Shown here: piece by piece, positions 28,238 to 38,026 of the stretch
Numbering within the stretch: position 1 is the stretch's first letter
Layout of the letters: each line of letters opens with the position of its first letter
NCBI RefSeq assembly: GCF_023100685.1
Contig: NZ_CP090064.1
Coordinates: forward strand, 1,860,001-1,924,000
Length of the DNA stretch: 64,000 nucleotides
DNA from: Proteus vulgaris
GTDB taxonomy: Bacteria; Pseudomonadota; Gammaproteobacteria; Enterobacterales; Enterobacteriaceae
Reading direction: 5' to 3'
The notes under the pieces: generated by a model
What the model saw: only the letters and a program-made list of their open reading frames with translations
Databases searched by the model: none
Told to the model about the DNA's origin: nothing
Translations under genes and position numbers: made by a program

Positions 28238-30219
28238 TGAAAGCAATAGTATTTGCCTATCACGATATCGGCTGTGTTGGTTTAAAAGCACTTGAAAAAG
28301 CGGGTTATGATATTCAAGCTGTATTTACCCACACTGACGATCCAAACGAAAATCATTTTTTCTCATCTGTGGCTCGAGTGAGTGCAGAAATGGGATTGAC
28401 AGTATTCGCGCCTGAAAATGTCAATCACCCATTATGGATTGAACGTATTCGTGAAATGAAACCTGATGTCATTTTTTCTTTCTATTATCGTCACATGTTA
28501 AGTGATGAGATCCTGAATTTGGCACCAAAAGGCGCATTTAATTTACATGGTTCTTTATTACCAAAATACCGTGGTCGTGCACCAATTAACTGGGCTATTG
28601 TGAATGGTGAGACAGAAACAGGTGTTACTCTGCATAAAATGACAGCAAAAGCTGATGCGGGTGATATTGTTGCTCAAGAAAAAGTTACCATTACAGATAA
28701 TGATACTTCTCTGATTTTACATGAAAAAGTAAGAGAAGCAGCGAATAAGTTACTCTCAAGTGCATTACCACATATTGCATCAGGTGATTATTCAACAACT
28801 GCACAAGATGAAAGCCAAGCTACTTACTTTGGTCGTCGTTGTGCTGATGATGGCTTAATCGACTGGAATGCAGACGCAAGAACAGTCCACAATTTAGTGC
28901 GTGCCGTTACTGAACCATACCCAGGTGCATTTACTTTCTTAGGTGAACGTAAAATGATTATCTGGCGCTCTCGTGCTGTTGCAGATAATCAAGGTAAACG
29001 CCCTGGTACAGTTATATCAACAGAACCTTTAGTGATTGCGTGTGAAAAAGGCGCAATCGAAGTGTTAACAGGTCAAAGTGAAAATGGTCTTTATGTTCAA
29101 GGAAGTCGTTTAGCGGCTGAAATGGGCATTGTGACAGATGTTCGCGTTGGACCAAAAGCTACGGCACAAGTTAAACGTCGTAAACGTGTTCTGATTTTAG
29201 GTGTGAATGGCTTTATTGGTAACCATTTAACAGAGCGTCTATTGAAAGATGATAACTATGATATCTATGGTATGGATATCGGTTCATCTGCAATTGAACG
29301 TTTTATTGGTAATCCACGTTTCCACTTTATTGAAGGTGATGTGAGCATTCATACAGAATGGATTGAATATCACATTAAAAAATGTGATGTTATTCTGCCA
29401 TTAGTGGCTATTGCAACGCCTATCGAATATACCCGTAATCCATTACGTGTCTTTGAATTAGACTTTGAAGAAAACTTAAAAATTGTACGTTATTGCGTTA
29501 AGTATAATAAACGTATTATTTTCCCATCCACATCAGAAGTTTATGGTATGTGTGATGACAAAGAGTTTGACGAAGATAATTCACGTCTGATTGTTGGTCC
29601 TATTAATAAACAACGTTGGATTTACTCTGTATCTAAACAGCTATTAGACCGAGTTATTTGGGCTTATGGTGCTAAAGAAGGTCTTAAATTTACATTATTC
29701 CGTCCGTTTAACTGGATGGGACCTCGTTTAGATAACTTAAATTCAGCACGTATTGGTAGTTCTCGCGCCATTACACAATTAATTCTAAATTTAGTTGAAG
29801 GTTCGCCAATTAAATTGGTTGATGGTGGTGAACAAAAACGTTGTTTCACTGATATCAATGACGGTATTGAAGCATTATTCCGTATTATTGAAAACCGTGA
29901 TAACAAATGTGATGGCCAAATTATCAATATTGGTAACCCAACTAACGAAGCAAGTATTCGCGAATTGGCAGAAATGCTGTTAGATTGCTTTGAAAAACAT
30001 GAGTTACGAGGCCATTTTCCTCCATTTGCAGGCTTTAAGAAAATTGAAAGTAGCAGTTACTATGGTAAAGGCTATCAAGATGTTGAACACCGTAAGCCAA
30101 GTATTAAAAACGCAGAGCGTTTATTGGATTGGAAACCAAGTATTGAAACCCGTCAAACTGTAGAGGAAACATTAGACTTCTTCTTACGTGGTGCGGTTGA
30201 AGAATTAGGCGATAAATAG
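28237..30219 (+). CDS. arnA: Bifunctional UDP-Ara4N formyltransferase / UDP-glucuronate decarboxylase
   Basis: The protein has 660 residues in two modules. Residues 1-305 are the formyltransferase, with [20 protein letters not shown] and catalytic His in LHGS. Residues about 315-660 are an SDR decarboxylase, with nucleotide loop [10 protein letters not shown], the PSTSEVYG Ser region and the YSVSK catalytic Tyr/Lys. It makes UDP-Ara4O from UDP-GlcA and later formylates UDP-Ara4N. In P. mirabilis this gene has been called pmrI and reported as RppA-regulated (recalled, not checked). ATG overlaps the arnC stop. Confidence 0.97.
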   Translation: MKAIVFAYHDIGCVGLKALEKAGYDIQAVFTHTDDPNENHFFSSVARVSAEMGLTVFAPENVNHPLWIERIREMKPDVIFSFYYRHMLSDEILNLAPKGAFNLHGSLLPKYRGRAPINWAIVNGETETGVTLHKMTAKADAGDIVAQEKVTITDNDTSLILHEKVREAANKLLSSALPHIASGDYSTTAQDESQATYFGRRCADDGLIDWNADARTVHNLVRAVTEPYPGAFTFLGERKMIIWRSRAVADNQGKRPGTVISTEPLVIACEKGAIEVLTGQSENGLYVQGSRLAAEMGIVTDVRVGPKATAQVKRRKRVLILGVNGFIGNHLTERLLKDDNYDIYGMDIGSSAIERFIGNPRFHFIEGDVSIHTEWIEYHIKKCDVILPLVAIATPIEYTRNPLRVFELDFEENLKIVRYCVKYNKRIIFPSTSEVYGMCDDKEFDEDNSRLIVGPINKQRWIYSVSKQLLDRVIWAYGAKEGLKFTLFRPFNWMGPRLDNLNSARIGSSRAITQLILNLVEGSPIKLVDGGEQKRCFTDINDGIEALFRIIENRDNKCDGQIINIGNPTNEASIRELAEMLLDCFEKHELRGHFPPFAGFKKIESSSYYGKGYQDVEHRKPSIKNAERLLDWKPSIETRQTVEETLDFFLRGAVEELGDK

Positions 30220-30228
30220 GATCAGATA

Positions 30229-31122
30229 ATGAAGAAAGTTGGTTTGAGAGTTGATGTGGATACTTATCAAGGAACGAAGCAAGGTATTCCACAGCTACTG
30301 GATGTATTTGCCAGACATAACATTCATGCCAGCTTCTTCTTTAGCGTGGGTCCAGATAATATGGGGCGCCATTTATGGCGCCTTTTAAAACCAAAGTTTT
30401 TATGGAAAATGCTGAGATCTAACGCTGCATCGTTGTATGGATTAGATATTTTATTAGCAGGAACGGCATGGCCAGGCAAAAAAATTGCTAAGAATCTAGG
30501 TTATTTGATGAAAGAAACCCAAAATGCAGGGCATGAAGTAGGGTTACATTCATGGGATCACCAAGGTTGGCAAGCAAAAGTCGCTCGTTGGTCAACAGAA
30601 GAATTAATGCAACAAGTTCGTTTAGGTGTAGAAGCACTGGAAAAAGGACTTGAAAACCCTGTAAAATGTTCAGCAGTTGCTGGGTGGCGTGCTGATGAGC
30701 GCGTATTAACAGTTAAAGAAACTTTTCAATTCGATTACAATAGCGATTGCCGAGGAACGCATCCTTTTAGGCCAATTTTAGAAAATGGTTCTATCGGTAC
30801 GGTGCAAATTCCAGTAACATTACCAACTTATGATGAAGTCGTCGGCACAAAGGTAAAGGATGAGGATTTTAATCAATTTATTATTGATGAAATCAAAAAA
30901 GACAGTGGAATACCTGTTTATACTATCCATACCGAAGTTGAAGGAATGTCAAAAGCGGCTCAGTTTGAGCAGTTACTGGCAATGATTGCAAATGAAGGCA
31001 TCGAATTCTGTCCGTTAAGCGATTTATTACCACAAGATAAAGAAACGCTTCCGATGGGTAAAGTTGTTCGATCTGACTTTCCAGGTCGAGAAGGCTGGTT
31101 AGGGTGCCAACAAGAGGTCTAA
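30229..31122 (+). CDS. arnD: 4-deoxy-4-formamido-L-arabinose-phosphoundecaprenol deformylase
   Basis: This 297-residue polysaccharide deacetylase-like protein has [20 protein letters not shown] with the metal Asp residues, [12 protein letters not shown] with the His motif, and a C-terminal [14 protein letters not shown] segment ([11 protein letters not shown]). It removes the formyl group from Und-P-Ara4FN, making the transfer irreversible. The start ATG follows arnA by nine bases with RBS-like TAGGATC. Confidence 0.96.
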   Translation: MKKVGLRVDVDTYQGTKQGIPQLLDVFARHNIHASFFFSVGPDNMGRHLWRLLKPKFLWKMLRSNAASLYGLDILLAGTAWPGKKIAKNLGYLMKETQNAGHEVGLHSWDHQGWQAKVARWSTEELMQQVRLGVEALEKGLENPVKCSAVAGWRADERVLTVKETFQFDYNSDCRGTHPFRPILENGSIGTVQIPVTLPTYDEVVGTKVKDEDFNQFIIDEIKKDSGIPVYTIHTEVEGMSKAAQFEQLLAMIANEGIEFCPLSDLLPQDKETLPMGKVVRSDFPGREGWLGCQQEV

Positions 31123-31129
31123 CGAAACT

Positions 31130-32794
31130 ATGTTGAATAACCGGGCGAGTAAAATCGGGGCCATCCTCTTGGCTCTTTTTTTTGTTCTTACCTACTTATT
31201 TCCATTGAACAGCCGGTTATTATGGCAACCAGATGAAACCCGTTATGCGGAAATTAGCCGCGAAATGGTGGTGAGCGGGAACTGGATAGTTCCTCATATG
31301 CTCGACATTCGCTATTTCGAAAAACCTGTTGCAGGTTATTGGATCAATAATGTTAGCCAATTAATATTTGGCCACACAAATTTTGCTGTACGTTTTGGTT
31401 CAGTAATTTCTATTCTATTAAGCACATTACTTGTTTATTTACTGGCAAGAATGATGTGGCGTAACCGCCAAGTTGCTTTTGTTTCTAGCTTAATTTATTT
31501 ATCTATGTTTTTAGTGTTTAGCGTAGGCACTTACAGTGTGTTAGATCCTATGTTAGCACTTTGGGTTACTGCGAGTATGGTCTGCTGTTTTTGGGCACTG
31601 AAAGCGACGACGATAAAAACACGAATATTAGCGTGGATAACATTAGGTTTGGCTTGTGGTATGGCATTTATGACTAAGGGTTTTTTAGCCTTAGCTATCC
31701 CTGTCATTGTGATGATACCTATTACTCTTTATCAAAAGCAATTTACTCAAATGTTGCTCTATGGCTTACTTGCGGTGTTTAGTGCTGCATTGATTAGTTT
31801 GCCATGGGCGTTAGCTATTGCAAAAGCAGAGCCTGATTATTGGCATTATTTCTTTTGGATTGAACATATTCAGCGTTTTTCTGGTGAAGATGCTCAGCAT
31901 AGTTCCCCATTCTGGTACTATATCCCTATTGTATTACTAGGGGTAATACCTTGGCTTGGTTTATTGCCTGGCGCATTAATGGGAGCTTGGAAGAAAAGAC
32001 GTAAACGTCCAGAACTATTTTTCTTATTGTGCTGGTTTGTTGTTCCGTTTTTATTTTTTAGTATTGCTAAAGGTAAGCTACCGACTTATATGTTGCCATT
32101 TATGGCACCACTAGCAATGCTAATGGCGAAATATGGTGTAGATTGCGCACGCAAATTTAGAATGAAAGCGCTGCGTATTAACGGTTATATCAACATCTTT
32201 ATTGGCGTTGCTGCCGTTGTCGCTATCTTAGTCATTCAACTTGCTTCTTCAAAACCTATTTATATGCCTTATGAATGGTCTAAATGGGTTTTAGCCATCG
32301 TTGCATTCTCTTTATGGGGTATTATTGGTTATCTTTGCTCTACGCTTAATGGTAAACATTGGTTATGGGCGGCATCTTGCTCGTTAGGCGTGAGTTTATG
32401 CATTGGGCAGGCAATACCTAACAGTAGTGTTGATGGAAAGCTACCTCAAGAATTTATTCGTCAAAATATTGATACACTCAATGCGAGCAAATATATTGTA
32501 AGTAACAGTGTGGGTATTGGTGCTGGGTTGGCGTGGGAATTACAGCGTAGTGATATTTATCTTTATGAAAGAACAGGTGAGTTAACTTATGGTGTCGAAG
32601 AATATCCAGATTCTCAGCATAAATTAATTAAACCTGACAATTTTGTTCAATGGTTAGAGCAAGCAAGAAAAGAAGGTAATGTATCAGTCGTTATTACGTT
32701 TAAAGATCCGAAAAAGTTAGCTCAATTGCCGAGACCTGAAGAGCTTGTGACAAATCATCGAGTTGCTATTTTAACGTATGAGAAGCGTAATTAA
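31130..32794 (+). CDS. arnT: Lipid IVA 4-amino-4-deoxy-L-arabinosyltransferase
   Basis: This 554-residue polytopic inner membrane glycosyltransferase (GT83, PMT-like) is close to the family length of 550. The periplasmic motif WQPDETRYAEISREMVVSGNWIVP with the conserved Asp-Glu sits after the first helix (1-20), and FEKPVAGYW follows. About twelve membrane segments precede a C-terminal periplasmic domain (residues 440-554). It moves Ara4N from undecaprenyl phosphate to lipid A phosphates. It overlaps arnE by one base. Confidence 0.96.
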   Translation: MLNNRASKIGAILLALFFVLTYLFPLNSRLLWQPDETRYAEISREMVVSGNWIVPHMLDIRYFEKPVAGYWINNVSQLIFGHTNFAVRFGSVISILLSTLLVYLLARMMWRNRQVAFVSSLIYLSMFLVFSVGTYSVLDPMLALWVTASMVCCFWALKATTIKTRILAWITLGLACGMAFMTKGFLALAIPVIVMIPITLYQKQFTQMLLYGLLAVFSAALISLPWALAIAKAEPDYWHYFFWIEHIQRFSGEDAQHSSPFWYYIPIVLLGVIPWLGLLPGALMGAWKKRRKRPELFFLLCWFVVPFLFFSIAKGKLPTYMLPFMAPLAMLMAKYGVDCARKFRMKALRINGYINIFIGVAAVVAILVIQLASSKPIYMPYEWSKWVLAIVAFSLWGIIGYLCSTLNGKHWLWAASCSLGVSLCIGQAIPNSSVDGKLPQEFIRQNIDTLNASKYIVSNSVGIGAGLAWELQRSDIYLYERTGELTYGVEEYPDSQHKLIKPDNFVQWLEQARKEGNVSVVITFKDPKKLAQLPRPEELVTNHRVAILTYEKRN

Positions 32795-33135
32795 TGTCCT
32801 TTGTTTTATTGCTAATTGTGAGCTTTTTGACCTGCATAGGACAAGTATGTCAAAAACAAGCGGTGGTTAGCTGGCAAAGTGGTTCATTAACAAAAGCCAG
32901 AAAAACGATTTTCTGGCTTTTTGTTGCCATTGCAATGCTTGGCTTGGGGATGCTTTTTTGGTTACGGCTATTACAAATTCTTCCGCTAAGTATTGCTTAT
33001 CCTATGTTAAGTATTAATTTTATTGTGGTGACATTAATTGGGCAGTTTGTTTATAAAGAGCCTGTTAATGTGAAACATTGGATTGGTATTGCATCGATTA
33101 TGGTTGGCATTTTATTAATGAGTCTGCAAGCATGA
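32794..33135 (+). CDS. arnE: Ara4N-phosphoundecaprenol flippase subunit ArnE
   Basis: This 113-residue, four-helix EamA/SMR-like protein has IVSFLTCIGQVCQKQAVV at the start and YPMLSINFIVVTLIGQFVYKEP in the third helix region. With ArnF it is thought to flip undecaprenyl-P-Ara4N to the periplasmic face. It overlaps both arnT and arnF (ATGA). Confidence 0.93.
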   Translation: MSFVLLLIVSFLTCIGQVCQKQAVVSWQSGSLTKARKTIFWLFVAIAMLGLGMLFWLRLLQILPLSIAYPMLSINFIVVTLIGQFVYKEPVNVKHWIGIASIMVGILLMSLQA

Positions 33136-33530
33136 AAGGCTATTTATGGGCGATGGGAAGTGCGCTATTAGTCACTGTCGCTCAATTGTTATTAAAGTTT
33201 GGTATGTCTGAGCTACCGGATTTACAGTTAGAAAAACAGTGGTTTGATTTTTCATGGCTATGGGCGAACATAACGCCAATCGCTATTGTGTTTGCTGGCC
33301 TTGTCGGTTATGTCCTTTCTATGGTTTGCTGGCTATTCACTTTACGCACTATCCCTTTAAATAAAGCTTATCCACTTATTAGTTTAAGCTATGTTTTTGT
33401 TTATATCCTTGCTGTGATATTACCTTGGTTTCAAGAAACCCCTTCATGGACAAAAACTGCAGGTGTTGCTTTTATTATGGTAGGTGTTTGGTTGATTAGC
33501 CAGAAACCTAAAGGGTCAACATCACACTAA
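33132..33530 (+). CDS. arnF: Ara4N-phosphoundecaprenol flippase subunit ArnF
   Basis: This 132-residue, four-helix partner of ArnE starts at ATG 33132, overlapping the arnE stop by four bases; an upstream in-frame start at 33078 lies inside arnE. It has KGYLWAMGSALLVTVAQLLLKFGM and IPLNKAYPLISLSYVFVYI. It ends the arn operon; no strong terminator is visible in the 148 bases before nlpC. Confidence 0.93.
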   Translation: MKGYLWAMGSALLVTVAQLLLKFGMSELPDLQLEKQWFDFSWLWANITPIAIVFAGLVGYVLSMVCWLFTLRTIPLNKAYPLISLSYVFVYILAVILPWFQETPSWTKTAGVAFIMVGVWLISQKPKGSTSH

Positions 33531-33678
33531 ATTCAGAGTTTGGGTTTTATTTCCTATATCTTGTTGGTTATTGTGCGATTTATTCTATTAATCTTGATTC
33601 ATTCACCTTCAATAACTTGTTTTTGCTTAAAAAAGCAGATAGATTTTAAAATCTCTCGTAATAATAATGGTGGATGCA

Positions 33679-34170
33679 ATGAGAAAGTCCGTTTTCTATC
33701 CTTTCTTGCTCTGTATTATCCTGCTGGCTGGGTGTTCATCTAGTCCGTCAAAACGCATTCCACCAGCCCCTCCTTTAAAAACACAGCTTTCCGATCCTAT
33801 TATGGTGATAGTGCAGCTCAAATCACAACTTGAGCAGTGGTATGGCACACCTTATAGTTATGGTGGAATGACATCTTCAGGTATTGATTGTTCAGGGTTT
33901 GTCTATAAAACGTATAGTGATCGTTTTGATATTAAATTGCCTCGAATGACTATCGATCAAACCAAATATGGAACACAAATCAGTAAAAGCGATTTAATGC
34001 CAGGGGATTTAGTGTTTTTCAAAACAGGTGGTGGTGAAAATGGACTTCATGTCGGTATTTATGATACTGACAACACATTTATTCACGCATCAACTAGTAA
34101 AGGGGTTACTCGTTCTTCTCTTGATAATGTCTATTGGAAAAAAACATTCTGGCAAGCTCGTCGATTGTAA
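33679..34170 (+). CDS. nlpC: Lipoprotein, NlpC/P60 peptidase family
   Basis: This 163-residue lipoprotein starts at ATG 33679 with GGTGGA upstream; ATG 33667 would add four residues. The signal peptide ends at LLAGC with Cys19. The NlpC/P60 domain has catalytic Cys71 in GIDCSGFV and His124 in GLHVGIYD. Sequence closely follows E. coli NlpC (LPGDLVFFKTG-like, FIHASTSKGV). It probably cleaves peptidoglycan peptides at the outer membrane. In E. coli nlpC directly follows btuCED; here the arn operon lies between. Confidence 0.93.
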   Translation: MRKSVFYPFLLCIILLAGCSSSPSKRIPPAPPLKTQLSDPIMVIVQLKSQLEQWYGTPYSYGGMTSSGIDCSGFVYKTYSDRFDIKLPRMTIDQTKYGTQISKSDLMPGDLVFFKTGGGENGLHVGIYDTDNTFIHASTSKGVTRSSLDNVYWKKTFWQARRL

Positions 34171-34247
34171 TTTCGTGCCATTTAAGACCCTAATATATTG
34201 AGAGTTATGCTATCTTATACCTTATTTTCTTCATATAGGTATTCCTC

Positions 34248-35267
34248 ATGTCAGGTAAGTTGCGACTGTTAATTTCCGAATCTTATGATCCTTGGTTTAA
34301 CCTTGCTGTTGAAGAGTGTATTTTTAGACAAATGCCAGCGGATCAGCGTGTACTTTTTCTGTGGCGTAATGATAACACGGTAGTTATTGGACGAGCCCAA
34401 AATCCGTGGAAAGAGTGTAATACGCGAAAAATGGATGAAGATGGCGTGAAATTAGCACGTCGTTCAAGTGGTGGTGGCGCTGTTTTCCACGATCTTGGTA
34501 ATACCTGTTTTACCTTTATGGCGGGAAAGCCTGAGTATAATAAAACGATCTCAACTCAAATTATACTTGATGGTTTATCAAAGGCAGGTATACAAGCAAC
34601 AGCATCAGGGCGTAATGATTTAGTCGTACCGCAAGAAGAGGGTGAAAGAAAAATCTCAGGCTCGGCTTATAAAGAGACGAAAGATCGTGGTTTCCATCAT
34701 GGCACATTATTAATAAATGCTAACTTATCTAGACTAGCCAATTACCTCAATCCAGATCCGAAAAAACTTCAAGCTAAAGGGATCACCTCTGTACGCTCAC
34801 GAGTGGCTAATTTGGTCGAACTGAAATCTGATATCACTCACGAAAAACTTTGTGAAACTATTACCGAAAGCTTTTTTGAATACTATGGTGAACGAGTAGA
34901 TGCAGAGATTATTTCCCCGCAAAAATTACCTGATTTACCTAGTTTTGAAGAGACATTCGCTAAGCAAAGTAGTTGGGAATGGAATTTTGGACAAGCCCCT
35001 GCATTTTCTCATTTGCTAGATAATCGTTTTAAGTGGGGTGGTGTTGAACTACATTTTGATATTGAGCGTGGTAATGTAATCAGAAGTCAAATCTATACTG
35101 ACAGTTTAGATCCCGCACCATTAGAAGCATTATCAGATATGCTAGTTGGCAAACGTTATACACCTGAGTCTTTAAAAGAGCTTATTCAGCAACTTATACA
35201 GCGTTATCCTAATAATAAAGGGGAGCTTAATGAACTTGAAGAATGGCTTATAACGGCAATTGCTTAG
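34248..35267 (+). CDS. lplA: Lipoate--protein ligase A
   Basis: This 339-residue protein is very close to E. coli LplA (338). It has [20 protein letters not shown], the lipoyl-AMP loop [19 protein letters not shown], and [19 protein letters not shown] with the catalytic lysine region. The C-terminal accessory domain spans about 250-339. It activates free lipoate with ATP and attaches it to E2 and GcvH proteins. Single gene with its own terminator. Confidence 0.96.
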   Translation: MSGKLRLLISESYDPWFNLAVEECIFRQMPADQRVLFLWRNDNTVVIGRAQNPWKECNTRKMDEDGVKLARRSSGGGAVFHDLGNTCFTFMAGKPEYNKTISTQIILDGLSKAGIQATASGRNDLVVPQEEGERKISGSAYKETKDRGFHHGTLLINANLSRLANYLNPDPKKLQAKGITSVRSRVANLVELKSDITHEKLCETITESFFEYYGERVDAEIISPQKLPDLPSFEETFAKQSSWEWNFGQAPAFSHLLDNRFKWGGVELHFDIERGNVIRSQIYTDSLDPAPLEALSDMLVGKRYTPESLKELIQQLIQRYPNNKGELNELEEWLITAIA

Positions 35268-35285
35268 TTTTCTGTAAATAAAGTA

Positions 35286-35314
35286 AAAAACCAGCTTTTT
35301 AAAGCTGGTTTTTT
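35286..35314. terminator. Bidirectional terminator between lplA and pqrA
   Basis: ACCAGCTT and AAGCTGGT pair around a short A/T loop, with A and T tracts on both sides, so it can end both lplA and the facing pqrA. Confidence 0.8.
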
Positions 35315-35347
35315 ATGGCAAGTAACATCGACATGATGCTAAATCAA

Positions 35348-35716
35348 TTAGTGATTTTCGCATGACATGAAACAATGAGTATCTGGCATTGTGCCATTTT
35401 CTCTAAACTTAGCCGGTGTAGTATTAAAATGTTTTTTAAAAATACGAGTAAATGTTGCTTGAGAGCTAAAGCCATACATTAAAGCGATGTCTAAAATAGA
35501 CATATCTTTTTCTTGTAATGATTTAGCCGCTTCTAATAAGCGACGTTTGCGGACATATTCGCCTAATGTACAGCCTTTAAAATCTTTAAATATGCGTTGT
35601 AAGTGCCATTTTGAATAACCACTTTTGTTCGCAATAGTATCGATTTTTATACCTTCGTTACGTTGTAACTGGGTTTCTAACCATTTTAGAATATCATTAA
35701 CGACATTTTCAGCCAT
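35348..35716 (-). CDS. pqrA: AraC/XylS-type regulator, PqrA-like (MarA/SoxS/Rob group)
   Basis: This 122-residue protein has only the DNA-binding domain, as in MarA and SoxS. The first helix-turn-helix contains SGYSKWHLQRIFKDFKG and the second YGFSSQATFTRIFKKHFN. I chose ATG 35716, with GGGAGG just upstream; a GTG 12 bases earlier would add four residues. The length equals that I recall for Proteus PqrA, which raises multidrug resistance when overexpressed. The C-terminus is short and has a Cys/His-rich end (DTHCFMSCENH). Upstream DNA carries a mar-type box and a perfect Fur-type palindrome. Confidence 0.82.
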   Translation of the reverse strand: MAENVVNDILKWLETQLQRNEGIKIDTIANKSGYSKWHLQRIFKDFKGCTLGEYVRKRRLLEAAKSLQEKDMSILDIALMYGFSSQATFTRIFKKHFNTTPAKFRENGTMPDTHCFMSCENH

Positions 35717-35720
35717 AAAA

Positions 35721-35742
35721 CCTCCCACAAAAATGGTGGGGA
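35721..35742 (-). promoter_or_regulatory. Hairpin next to the pqrA ribosome binding site
   Basis: On the minus strand CCCAC and GTGGG pair around ATTTTT, and the right arm merges with the Shine-Dalgarno sequence GGGAGG. Pairing would partly hide the RBS. A temperature or ligand effect is possible but unproven. Confidence 0.35.
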
Positions 35743-35813
35743 CACAGTGCCCAAGTAAATAGAATAGTAACGTATGTTATTTATAATCTATTTTAAGCAT
35801 GGGGAAAATAACA

Positions 35814-35832
35814 GGTAGGCAAAAAGTGCTTT
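35814..35832 (-). promoter_or_regulatory. Possible marbox upstream of pqrA
   Basis: On the minus strand AAAGCACTTTTTGCCTACC keeps the GCAC core, the central W and the RYY of the marbox consensus AYnGCACnnWnnRYYAAAY, but matches the 3' part poorly. It would allow self-regulation. Confidence 0.3.
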
Positions 35833-35838
35833 TTGTTA

Positions 35839-35855
35839 TTGATAATCATTATCAA
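35839..35855. promoter_or_regulatory. Fur-type palindrome upstream of pqrA
   Basis: TTGATAATCATTATCAA has two 8-base arms around a central C and fits the 7-1-7 Fur consensus TGATAATnATTATCA completely. It lies 123 bases before the pqrA start and about 375 bases from the end of hmuV, so pqrA is the only visible gene it can serve. Confidence 0.65.
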
Positions 35856-36160
35856 ATTAATAGGTGAAAGCTATATATCTCAAGTAAGGTAGAGCTTAAT
35901 AGATATTTTTGATTAAAAAAATCGTTTTAAATGTATTTTACTTTGTTGAATTTATTGATTTATTTTTCCTTTGATAAATCTGTTATACCATTTATTCTTT
36001 AGGTTGTTATGTTTTTTTGTGTGATTTACAAGCTAATCAGTGATTAAGGTGTATTTTAAAGTCAATTTATTTGACTAAATAGGAAAATTTAGAAATAAGA
36101 TTTATTAATCAATTAAGGTGATATTACTTAGTGTGTTTTATTTGCAATAAATAAGCATAT
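35856..36160. other. AT-rich gene-free stretch
   Basis: No coding frame, RNA gene or repeat is recognised. The region is extremely AT rich, with many runs of A and T, and may hold distal pqrA control sites. RyhB-like RNA was looked for after the Fur box and not seen. Confidence 0.5.
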
Positions 36161-36172
36161 AAAAATAAATTA

Positions 36173-36216
36173 ACTCAGTCACAATCTAGAAAATCCATGC
36201 TAGAAGGCAACTGAGT
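36173..36216 (-). terminator. Probable terminator of the hmu operon
   Basis: On the minus strand ACTCAGT pairs with ACTGAGT (36216-36210 with 36179-36173), and TCTAG with CTAGA inside it. An interrupted T-rich tail (TTAATTTATTTTTAT) follows. It lies 15 bases after the hmuV stop. Confidence 0.5.
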
Positions 36217-36230
36217 AAAACTAAGATAAC

Positions 36231-37025
36231 TTATGGACGAAGAAAAACTTGTGGATACGAATGCTCTGGATGGGTATCAACACTCACATCTGCGCCATAC
36301 CACTGTTGGATATTTTCTGTTGTCAGTACATCGTGTGGAGTACCTTCACAAACTAATTTTCCTTGATGCAATAATAGAATTCTATCGGCATAAAGTGAGG
36401 CTAAATTAAGATCGTGCAGAACGCAACAAACCATAAGATGTTGTGTTTTTGCTAATTGCTTTAGTAAGCGTAAGCTGTGTTGCTGATGGTAAAGATCAAG
36501 TGCTGAAGTCGGTTCATCAAGGAATAATACCGACTCTTGTGGTGTAGGGTGCCATAATTGAGCTAATACTCTGGCAAGTTGCACTCGTTGTTGTTCACCA
36601 CCTGATAATTGACGATAGTCTCTATCTTTAAACTTTAAACAATCCGTTTGTAGTAGAGCCGTTTCGATAGCTATTTTTTTATGTTGTTGCCCATGAGGGG
36701 TTCTTCCCATTGCAACCACTTCTTCTACAGAAAAAGAAAATGAGAGTTGGCTATTTTGGCGCATAACAGCACGGTTTTGTGCTAATTGTTGGCTATTCCA
36801 TTGCGAATAAGTCTTTTGCTTAAAATAGCACTCACCTTGTGTTGGTGTCGTATAACCTGTCAATAAACGTAGTAATGATGATTTTCCTGCGCCATTAGGT
36901 CCAATTATAGTGACTAACTCTCCGGCATTAAGTGAAAGAGACACATCATCAATAATAGTTTTTTCACCAATTTGATACGTCAAATTATTTCCATAGAGCA
37001 ACGAAGTGTTTTGTTTTTGAATCAT
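36231..37025 (-). CDS. hmuV: Haem ABC transporter, ATPase HmuV
   Basis: The protein has 264 residues from ATG 37025, which overlaps the hmuU stop (ATGA) and has AAGGAT upstream; a start at 37061 lies within hmuU. It has Walker [10 protein letters not shown], signature [10 protein letters not shown], Walker [14 protein letters not shown] and the switch His in VLHDLN. It drives haem import through HmuU. It is the last gene of the leftward haem operon. Confidence 0.94.
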   Translation of the reverse strand: MIQKQNTSLLYGNNLTYQIGEKTIIDDVSLSLNAGELVTIIGPNGAGKSSLLRLLTGYTTPTQGECYFKQKTYSQWNSQQLAQNRAVMRQNSQLSFSFSVEEVVAMGRTPHGQQHKKIAIETALLQTDCLKFKDRDYRQLSGGEQQRVQLARVLAQLWHPTPQESVLFLDEPTSALDLYHQQHSLRLLKQLAKTQHLMVCCVLHDLNLASLYADRILLLHQGKLVCEGTPHDVLTTENIQQWYGADVSVDTHPEHSYPQVFLRP

Positions 37026-38026
37026 GACATCCTTCTCGCGGGTTGTCGTAAGATAAGCCAAAGGAAATAAGGGCCACCAATTAATCCTGTAATGAGCCCC
37101 ACAGGGATTTCTGCTGGAGATACCAGTGTTCTGGATAATGTATCAGCAGCGAGTAACAGTGTTGCACCACCTAAAATGGTAGCAGGTAATAGCCATACAT
37201 GATTACTACCAATACGCATACGAATAAGGTGTGGAACCACAAGGCCAATAAATCCAATGACACCACTTAGCGCGACCGCACAACCAATTAAAATGGCACT
37301 AAGTAGTAACAAAATAAACTTGGTTCTTCTTACATTTAGCCCTAAGTAGTGCGCTTCTTCATCACCAAGTTGTAACAGATTTAATTTATGGCTTTGCCAA
37401 CATGCCACAATACTGACTGGAATGATCACAAGGGTTGCAATGGATAAGGTTTTCCAGTCAATTTGGCTTAATGACCCCATCATCCACAGCGAAAATTGGC
37501 GTAATTGTTGATCTGTACTGATATAACTTAAGACACCAATAAAGGACATACAAAGTGCATTGATAGCAATCCCAGCAAGCAATAACCGCGCTAAATTACC
37601 ATCACTCAATTGATGTAATGAGAAGATAATCATTGCCACAATTAAGCCGCCAACAAAGGCGGCTACAATATGACTGTAAAATGCGAATACAGGTGAAAAA
37701 GAGAAAGGTAGTATAATCACGATAGCAACCATTAGTGCCGCACCGCTACTTATGCCAAGTAACCCAGGGTCAGCTAATGAGTTTCTAAATAATCCTTGCA
37801 TGATTGCACCTGATATCGCTAATGCACCACCGACAAGAATAGCCAAAAGCACACGAGGCAAGCGTATATCAAGCCAAACCTGCCACTCCATATCATCAAA
37901 AGAGCTATTCCATAATGTATGAAATGAGAGTGCCAATGCACCGCTATTCACAGAAATTAATGTAACAATGGTGAGCAAAAAGAGTAAAACTAAAATACTC
38001 ATCCACGGTGAACGAAAACGAGACAT
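37022..38026 (-). CDS. hmuU: Haem ABC transporter, permease HmuU
   Basis: This 334-residue FecCD-type permease has about ten membrane helices: [35 protein letters not shown] and [17 protein letters not shown] are family landmarks. It is a paralogue of BtuC in the same window. It carries haem from HmuT across the inner membrane. It overlaps hmuT by one base and hmuV by four. Confidence 0.95.
   Translation of the reverse strand: MSRFRSPWMSILVLLFLLTIVTLISVNSGALALSFHTLWNSSFDDMEWQVWLDIRLPRVLLAILVGGALAISGAIMQGLFRNSLADPGLLGISSGAALMVAIVIILPFSFSPVFAFYSHIVAAFVGGLIVAMIIFSLHQLSDGNLARLLLAGIAINALCMSFIGVLSYISTDQQLRQFSLWMMGSLSQIDWKTLSIATLVIIPVSIVACWQSHKLNLLQLGDEEAHYLGLNVRRTKFILLLLSAILIGCAVALSGVIGFIGLVVPHLIRMRIGSNHVWLLPATILGGATLLLAADTLSRTLVSPAEIPVGLITGLIGGPYFLWLILRQPARRMS

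Noticed and set aside
33540..33743. Open frame of 67 codons between arnF and nlpC
   Set aside because: It lacks an RBS, overlaps the start and signal peptide of nlpC in another frame, and has no recognisable motif.
35856..36000. RyhB-like RNA to the right of the Fur palindrome
   Set aside because: The conserved RyhB core and a terminator were not seen, so pqrA is preferred as target.
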